Shown piece after piece: positions 15,818 through 20,876 of a DNA stretch of 20,876 bases. Positions within the stretch are counted from its first letter, which is position 1. Each line of letters begins with the position of its first letter. The stretch is from Burkholderiales bacterium (GTDB lineage: Bacteria > Pseudomonadota > Gammaproteobacteria > Burkholderiales > SHXO01), in the NCBI GenBank assembly GCA_026125625.1, contig JAHCKU010000012.1, forward strand, positions 1 to 20,876, written 5' to 3'. The notes under the pieces were generated by a model. The model was not told the origin of the DNA, made no database searches, and worked only from the letters and a program-made list of their open reading frames with translations. The position numbers were made by a program, and so were the translations under genes.

Positions 15818-16530
15818 CAGCGCCGCACTGCCGGTGCTGCATCTGATTACGCTGCTGGGGTCAGGTGATATCGACTGGGCATTGCTTGGCCCGGTGAGGC
15901 CCGTTCATGACATCGATGCCTTCCATTAGCAGAATGCCAGGAGCGCACGCCGGTTCCTGAAGTGCGCCGGGTTATGCCACGACCGCTGCCGACGGTGCTG
16001 CATCTGCGAGTTGAACCAGCACATACTTCATCGGCGCTTCCCCAGCACAACAGAGCCGGTCCGCAAGGATACCGCTGGGCCTGCTGTCCGGGCCAAGGCT
16101 GCGTTGCCATTGGCAGGCGATCCCGGTGCCGCCCTGGTGGCGTTGGCACATGAGCAAAGACGTGCGTATCCGTTGGTCGGGCCGTCGTGCATCCTGCTGG
16201 CGCTCGCTGGCATCAGGTTGAACGGGCAGCGCTTCTGCTTTCACGGTTATCTACGGTGGAACGCCGATGCGCGCATCGAGGCGATTCGGCAACTCGAGAC
16301 CGTCTCCCGATTGTGTGCGCAAACGCAGTTGTTCATCGAAGCGCCCTATCGCAACGCGCGCCTGTTGGACGCTCTGCTGCTGACTTGTCAGGCAACGACC
16401 CGCCTTTGCCTCGCCACCGATCTCATGCTGCCCGGCGAGACGGTACGCACGCGTAGCATCGCGATGTGGCGCCAGGGTGCCGCTCCTGTGCTCGACCGCC
16501 GACCCACGGTGTTCCTGCTGAGCGGGTTAG
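15804..16530 (+). pseudogene. SAM-dependent methyltransferase, RsmI/tetrapyrrole-methylase family, frameshifted
   Basis: The start overlaps the maf stop (ATG at 15804, or GTG at 15810). The first frame reads LPVLHLITLLGSGDIDWALL; pieces in other frames follow (PLPTVLHLRVEPAHTSSALP). A clean run from about 16100 gives GDPGAALVALAHE, LVGPSCILLALAGIRLNGQR, FCFHGYL, TQLFIEAPYRNARLLDAL, LPGETVRTRSIAMW and RRPTVFLL. This is the TP-methylase fold of rRNA 2'-O-methylase-like proteins, and a homologue beside maf is usual in this group. The last slip leads to a TAG at 16528-16530. Its RNA or other target is not determined. About 242 codons, normal length. Confidence 0.7.
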
Positions 16531-16560
16531 GACAGGTGGTCGGAAGCGTTTGCGGCAGAA

Positions 16561-17520
16561 TCAGCGCAAGGTGCCCATACCCAGGCGCGCGAAGGTTTCC
16601 GCAGCGGCTGCGCCGAAGCATGTTGCCGAAGCATCCGCGATGCCCTCGGAGCGATTGTGATAAACCGTTCCGCCTTGATCACTTCCCTAGCAACGTAGTC
16701 CACGCTGCCCATCGCATCGGCCAGACCGAGCTCGACGCTGCGCGCCCCGGTCCACCAGCCAGACAGATCCGGATCGTCCGCCAGGCGGTCTCCACGTCCT
16801 TCGCGTACCACCTGGATGAACTGCTTCAACAACGGATCTCGTCGGCATCGTTCTGCTGCGTACGCCTGCTCGCGCGGGTCGGTCGGAGAAAGGATCGAGA
16901 ATCGCCCCATTCTCGCCGGCTGTGGTAGCCGGCGTTCGGCCAGCTTCTCCATCCGCTCCGGTGAAGCCGAAGCCATTCATGAGGACGCCGATCGATCCGA
17001 CGATGCTCGCCTGGTCGACGAAGATGCGATCTCCGGCCACCGCCACGTAGTAGCCGCCGGAGGCGCAAATATCCTCCACCACCACGTACAACGGCGTCTT
17101 CGGGTGCAGTCCGCGCAGGCGGCGGATCTCCTGATTGATCTGGCCGGCCTGTACCGGGCTGCCGCCCGGCTGTTGATGCGCACGCGATCACGCCAGCGGT
17201 ATTGGTGTCCTCGAAGGCGTTCTGCAGGCCGAGCGCCACGCGCTCGGCGCTGGCATCGGTACCCGGAGCGATGACGCCGTCGATGGATACCAGCGCCGTA
17301 TGCCAGATCCGCTGGTACCGCCCCATCAGCCCCGCCCAGCCATCCAGTGCGATGAACAGCGCGCGAACAGATAGATGAACGTGAGCGATCTTTGAAGAGA
17401 GAATGCCCCAATGGCGCGAAGCGCCGCGCTGTTCGCCCCGGGGCGGAGCGCGCCAGCCGCTCGATGACTTCACGCTCCCAATGCGCCTCGCCGCGAAGCG
17501 GGGCGATGCCGGGTCGGTGG
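16561..17520 (-). pseudogene. sppA: Signal peptide peptidase SppA (S49 family), multiply frameshifted
   Basis: The gene is recognisable in pieces: WEREVIERLARSA near the N-terminus, LFIALDGWAGLMGRYQRIWH (membrane anchor region), ALVSIDGVIAPGTDASAERV, INSPGG (one C lost within a CCC run near 17170), LYVVVEDICASGGYYVAVAG with the catalytic Ser, RIFVDQASIVGSIGVLMNGF, VREGRGDRLADDPDL, SVELGLADAMGSVDYVAREV, and a C-terminus ending at the TGA at 16561. SppA degrades cleaved signal peptides in the inner membrane. At least five slips are required. The 5' end is uncertain, somewhere between 17500 and 17545. The 3' end is convergent with the RsmI-like gene. Confidence 0.78.
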
Positions 17521-17591
17521 AGGATGATTCTTGAGAAGCGATCAGGATCAGTTGTGCAGTACACCGCGCCGTCAGTTCCTGGTTGTCTCGG

Positions 17592-17885
17592 TCAACTCAG
17601 GCCGCTGCACGGCCATACACCGCACTGCCCCGTCTCCGGGTGGTACGTGGCGCCATGCGTGGAGCAGATCAAGTATAACCCGCTGGAATCGAAGAACTGG
17701 CCTTCCAGCCAGTCGAGCTCTACCGGTACGTGGGCGCAGCGGTTGATGTAGCCGCGCACGATGCCGTCGAAACGCACGACGAATGCAGGAACCGTCTCCC
17801 CTGCCCGCTCCAGCATGAAGCGCACGCCGCTTCCGCCTTCGATCAGGGCCTCGGCATCGCAGATCAGGCGTTTTGTTCCAGCCAT
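17592..17885 (-). CDS. Rieske [2Fe-2S] domain protein, 3' end frameshifted
   Basis: A small soluble Rieske ferredoxin-like protein that carries one electron on a 2Fe-2S cluster bound by two Cys and two His: Cys50 and His52 (INRCAHVPVELDW), Cys74 and His77 (LICSTHGATYHPETGQC). The ATG at 17885 overlaps the HAD gene by 22 bp, so the two are probably coupled. After Cys88 the frame runs to a TGA at 17592, but neighbouring frames continue with family-like DGAVYC, so the native end is likely about 40-50 bp further on. It lies between the HAD gene and sppA, as in many proteobacteria. The partner oxidoreductase is unknown. Confidence 0.85.
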   Translation of the reverse strand: MAGTKRLICDAEALIEGGSGVRFMLERAGETVPAFVVRFDGIVRGYINRCAHVPVELDWLEGQFFDSSGLYLICSTHGATYHPETGQCGVWPCSGLS

Positions 17886-18520
17886 GCCATCAGTTCCTGC
17901 GACGACTCGACACATGCCAGCGGCTCGAGCGCATACAGCGCATCCCGCTCGTGCGCGCCGTAGCTCACGGCCACGGCGCTGACACCTGCGTTGCGCGCCA
18001 TTTCCAGATCATGCGTGGTATCACCGATCATTAACGTCCGGTCTTTGGCGACGTTGAGCGACTCGATCAGCGTCAGCAGCATGTCCGGGTGCGGCTTGGG
18101 CAGACCTTCATCGGCGCAGCGCGAGAGGTGGAAATATCGGCCAAGGCCGGTATCCGTGAATGCACGATCCAGGCCGCGGCGGCTCTTGCCGGTTGCCACT
18201 GCGAGCAGGAAGCCGTTTGCATGCAGCGCGGCGATGCCCTCGGCAATGCCATGGAACGGCAGCACGCGGTCGTCCCCGGCGAGATAGTGGTGACGGTAGC
18301 GCTCAACCAGGCGCGGATACTCGGCGGGCGGCAGATCCGGGAGCAGATGATTCATCGCGTCCTGCAGGCCCAGGCCGATGATGTAGCGCGCTCCCCGCTC
18401 GTCCGGCGGCGGTCGCCCGATATCGAGGCAGGCGGCCTGCAGGGAGGCAACGATATGTGCGGCCGAATCCACCACCGTGCCGTCCCAGTCGAACACCAGC
18501 AGCTCAAACGTAGTGGGCAT
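17864..18520 (-). CDS. HAD-IA family hydrolase (phosphoglycolate-phosphatase-like)
   Basis: A haloacid-dehalogenase-type phosphatase of 218 residues. Motif I is FDWDGTVVDS with Asp11 and Asp13, motif II is VATGKSRRG, motif III is LPKPHPDML with Lys, and motif IV is MIGDTTHDLEMARNAG. A cap domain lies between motifs I and II, as in Gph/PgmB relatives. The ATG at 18520 is used; an ATG at 18535 would add five residues, and neither has a ribosome site, since both lie inside the end of rluC (overlap 17 or 32 bp). The neighbour position next to rluC is widely conserved, and members are often named phosphoglycolate phosphatase, but the true substrate is not fixed by the sequence. Confidence 0.92.
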   Translation of the reverse strand: MPTTFELLVFDWDGTVVDSAAHIVASLQAACLDIGRPPPDERGARYIIGLGLQDAMNHLLPDLPPAEYPRLVERYRHHYLAGDDRVLPFHGIAEGIAALHANGFLLAVATGKSRRGLDRAFTDTGLGRYFHLSRCADEGLPKPHPDMLLTLIESLNVAKDRTLMIGDTTHDLEMARNAGVSAVAVSYGAHERDALYALEPLACVESSQELMAWLEQNA

Positions 18521-19499
18521 CGTCTTGGGTGCCATTTTCGTCGAGAACCGGGAGTCCTAGCAGAAAGTCGGCCAAGTCGTTGGGGAGCGGCGCACTGAGA
18601 TGGACGCGGTCGGCGGTGTGCGGATGATCGAGCGCCAATTCCGCGGCGTGCAGGAACATGCGCTTCAAGCCCCGTTTCGCGAGCGACTTGTTCAGCGCGA
18701 AGTCACCATACTTGTCGTCACCGGCAATGGGGAAGCCGAGATGGGCGAGATGGACCCGGATCTGATGGGTACGGCCGGTTTTCAGCTCAGCCTGCAGCAG
18801 GGTGAAGCCGCGGTAGCGCTGCCTCAGGGTGAACAGGGTATGCGCAGGCATGCCGCCCTCCTCGACGCTTACCCGTCGCTCTCCGGCTGCGGTAACGTAC
18901 TTGTGCAGCGGCAGCCTGACATTCTTCCGCTCGTCGCGCCACTCGCCGGTGACCAGCACCAGGTAGCGCTTGTGCATGTGACCGGCACGCAGCTGGGCAT
19001 GCAGCGCGGTCAGCGCGCTGCGCTTCTTCGCAAGCATCAGGACACCCGAGGTTTCGCGATCGAGCCGATGTGCCAGCTCCAGAAAGCGTAGTTCCGGCCG
19101 CTCCAGGCGCAGCTGCTCGATCACGCCCAGGCTGATGCCGCTGCCGCCATGAACCGCGATACCCGCCGGCTTGTCCAGTGCCATGATCCATTCGTCCTCG
19201 ACCAGCATGTGGCGCGACAGCGCCGGCGGGCGCGCGTGCGGCCGCATCGCCGGCGCTGCCGTGCGTACCGGAGGCACCCGCACACGGTCGCCGGGCAGCA
19301 GGCGGTAGCTGGCATCCACCCGCCGGCTGTTCACGCGCACTTCACCGGTGCGCAGCATGCGGTACACATGGCTTTTCGGAACCCCCTTGAGCAGGCGCAC
19401 CAGAAAGTTGTCCAGGCGCTGACCGGCTTGCTCTTCGTCCACCTCCAGCGTCGATGCCGCCGCCGGGCCGGGATTTGGGCCTTTTCTTAACCCTTTCAT
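18504..19499 (-). CDS. rluC: 23S rRNA pseudouridine(955/2504/2580) synthase
   Basis: A 331-residue RluA-family enzyme that isomerises uridines in 23S rRNA to pseudouridine. It has an N-terminal S4 RNA-binding domain (about 27-75: GQRLDNFLVRLLKGVPKSHV then YRMLRTGEVRVNSRR), ALDKPAGIAVHGG, the catalytic LAHRLDRETSG with Asp147, and GRTHQIRVHLAHLGFPIAGD. The ATG at 19499 is chosen; the frame to 19610 has no further family residues. It is divergent from rne, the conserved arrangement in gammaproteobacteria. Its upstream region holds AT-rich hexamers but no convincing -35. Confidence 0.96.
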   Translation of the reverse strand: MKGLRKGPNPGPAAASTLEVDEEQAGQRLDNFLVRLLKGVPKSHVYRMLRTGEVRVNSRRVDASYRLLPGDRVRVPPVRTAAPAMRPHARPPALSRHMLVEDEWIMALDKPAGIAVHGGSGISLGVIEQLRLERPELRFLELAHRLDRETSGVLMLAKKRSALTALHAQLRAGHMHKRYLVLVTGEWRDERKNVRLPLHKYVTAAGERRVSVEEGGMPAHTLFTLRQRYRGFTLLQAELKTGRTHQIRVHLAHLGFPIAGDDKYGDFALNKSLAKRGLKRMFLHAAELALDHPHTADRVHLSAPLPNDLADFLLGLPVLDENGTQDDAHYV

Positions 19500-19793
19500 T
19501 TTGCTTATACTATTGATTGCGTGGCGGCAAACTTCAGATGCCCACGCTGCTGCGGAGACCGAATCAACCGCGTATTGGCGGGCGGCTCCCCAGGTTCGTG
19601 ACCTGAACAATCATGACGGGTTAACTTCGCTGACCTGATCCAACTAGCGATGCAGACCTGATAACGCGCTCTAGAACCAAGCCAGCCACCCATCCTGGAA
19701 CATCTCCGGGATCGGCAAGGCAAACGCCCACGTTAACTGTTCGGTGAGGTTGCCATTATGACCGTTGCACTGCCCGAATAGTACCCATCCGGG

Positions 19794-19852
19794 GGGCGCG
19801 CCCGCGCGCCCGATGTTTGCCCTGCCCGCGGTCGGAGCGCGGGGGCAAAAAA
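19794..19852 (+). promoter_or_regulatory. rne leader with two hairpins, the second covering the ribosome binding site
   Basis: Hairpin 1: GGGCGCG (19794-19800), loop CCCG, CGCGCCC (19805-19811). Hairpin 2: TTTGCC-CTG-CCCGCG (19816-19830), loop GTCGGAG, CGCGGG-GGCAAA (19838-19849), with a 3-nt bulge. The only Shine-Dalgarno-like runs, GGAG in the loop and GGGGG (19841-19845) in the 3' arm, are inside hairpin 2, seven bases before the ATG. In Escherichia coli RNase E limits its own mRNA through hairpins in this leader. Apart from these hairpins, 19500-19793 shows nothing I can identify and no clear promoter. Confidence 0.5.
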
Positions 19853-20876
19853 ATGAAACGCATGCTGTTCAATGCGACCCAGGCGGAAGAGCTCCGGGTC
19901 GCCATAGTCGATGGTCAAAAGCTCGTCGACCTCGATATCGAAACTGCAGGAAAAGAGCAACGCAAAGGAAACATCTACAAAGGAATCGTCACCCGCGTCG
20001 AACCCAGCCTCGAAGCCGCCTTCATCGACTACGGCAGTGAACGCCACGGCTTTCTCCCGTTCAAGGAGATCAGCCGCGCTTTCTTCCAGTCGGACGTCGA
20101 TCTGGCCCGCGCGCGCATCCAGGATGCGGTGCGCGAGGGGCAGGAGCTCATCGTCCAGGTGGACAAGGACGAGCGCGGCAACAAGGGTGCGGCGCTCACC
20201 ACGTTCGTCAGCCTGGCCGGCCGCTACCTGGTGCTCATGCCCAACAATCCGCGCGGCGGCGGCGTGTCGCGTCGGGTCGAAGGCGAAGAGCGCAATGAGC
20301 TGCGCGATCTGATCGCCCAGTTGGAGGTGCCGGCCGGCATGAGCATCATCGGCCGTACCGCCGGCCTGGGGCGCAATCTCGAGGAGTTGCAGTGGGATCT
20401 GAACTACCTGCTGCAGTTGTGGCGCGCGATCGAGAACGCATCCCGGCAGCAGAGCGGTGCTTTCCTGATTTATCAGGAGTCGAGCCTCGTCATCCGCGCC
20501 ATCCGTGACTATTTTCATCAGGAGATCGGTGAAATCCTGATCGACACGGAGGGCATCTACGAGCAGGCGCGGCAGTTCATGGCGCACGTGATGCCGGCCA
20601 ACGTCAACCGGGTCAAGCTGTACAAGGACGACGTTCCGCTGTTCTCGCGTTTCCAGATCGAGCACCAGATCGAGACTGCGTACGCGCGCCAGGTACCGCT
20701 GCCTTCCGGCGGTGCCATCGTCATCGACCACACCGAAGCGATGGTGGCCATCGACGTCAACTCCGCACGGGCCACGCGCGGGGCGGACATCGAGGAAACG
20801 GCCCTGCGCACCAACTGCGAAGCGGCCGACGAGATCGCCCGCCAGCTGCGGCTGCGTGATCTGGGTGGGTTGGGAG
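19853..20876 (+). CDS. rne: Ribonuclease E, N-terminal part (cut by window edge)
   Basis: The first 341 residues of the RNase E catalytic half, which makes endonucleolytic cuts in single-stranded RNA and organises the degradosome at the inner membrane. It begins MKRMLFNATQAEELRVAIVD, followed by the S1 domain (about 36-119: KGNIYKGIVTRVEPSLEAAF, IDYGSERHGFLPF), the 5'-sensor region, and the start of the DNase-I-like domain with VIDHTEAMVAIDVNSARATR carrying metal-binding Asp301 and catalytic-site Asn303. RNase G is excluded by fit to RNase E in IEETALRTN and by the position opposite rluC. The ATG at 19853 follows a run of A. Confidence 0.97.
   Translation, partial: MKRMLFNATQAEELRVAIVDGQKLVDLDIETAGKEQRKGNIYKGIVTRVEPSLEAAFIDYGSERHGFLPFKEISRAFFQSDVDLARARIQDAVREGQELIVQVDKDERGNKGAALTTFVSLAGRYLVLMPNNPRGGGVSRRVEGEERNELRDLIAQLEVPAGMSIIGRTAGLGRNLEELQWDLNYLLQLWRAIENASRQQSGAFLIYQESSLVIRAIRDYFHQEIGEILIDTEGIYEQARQFMAHVMPANVNRVKLYKDDVPLFSRFQIEHQIETAYARQVPLPSGGAIVIDHTEAMVAIDVNSARATRGADIEETALRTNCEAADEIARQLRLRDLGGLG

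Noticed and set aside
19733..20731. A 332-codon minus-strand open frame opposite rne
   Set aside because: It is a shadow of rne: composition is that of an antisense frame and no domain is recognisable.
1..20876. CRISPR arrays, tRNA/rRNA genes, complete insertion sequences
   Set aside because: No regularly spaced direct repeats, cloverleaf-like or rRNA sequence, or transposase was seen on reading the sequence; weak or very degraded copies cannot be excluded without a search.

Overview
The window reads as chromosomal DNA of a GC-rich gammaproteobacterium. The gene order rne | rluC, HAD phosphatase, Rieske protein, sppA, RsmI-like methylase, maf | yceD, rpmF, plsX, fabH, fabD, fabG, acpP, fabF, mltG, tmk, holB, pilZ, tatD is typical of Pseudomonadota, and pilZ between holB and tatD points to the gamma class. 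The combination with a DUF3653-type small regulator suggests a Xanthomonadales/Nevskiales-like or related lineage. That placement is inference from layout and protein style, not from a search.

Layout. (1) 1-3193, minus strand: two tandem aldehyde dehydrogenases (the first cut by the window edge) and an acetolactate-decarboxylase-like protein. Both dehydrogenase promoter regions carry the same AT-rich inverted repeat, so one unseen repressor probably controls both. (2) About 3200-4920: an accessory patch of small unknown ORFs, a frameshifted HTH/DUF3653 gene resembling the XafT (VC1465) Xer-activation family, and an AT-rich dif-like XerC/XerD site. It looks like the remains or edge of an element that integrates through the host Xer machinery. 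(3) 5017-15167, minus strand: one long, tightly packed housekeeping cluster running yceD to tatD, with several 4-bp start/stop overlaps. It makes fatty acids (plsX, fabH, fabD, fabG, acpP, fabF), trims peptidoglycan (mltG), supplies dTDP and a clamp-loader subunit (tmk, holB), and encodes the pilus factor PilZ and the TatD nuclease. A strong TTGACA-type promoter sits in front of yceD. (4) 15257-16530, plus strand: maf and an RsmI-like methylase. (5) 16561-19499, minus strand: sppA, Rieske protein, HAD phosphatase and rluC. (6) 19853 to the end, plus strand: rne, with a hairpin leader covering its ribosome binding site.

A striking feature is a block from about 14.2 to 17.6 kb in which every gene (plsX 5' end, rpmF, yceD, maf, the RsmI-like gene, sppA, the Rieske 3' end) is broken by repeated small indels, while the genes on both sides are clean. 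The encoded motifs are well preserved across the frame changes, so local sequence or assembly error is the most likely cause, with real decay as the alternative.

No tRNA, rRNA, CRISPR array or complete insertion sequence was seen.
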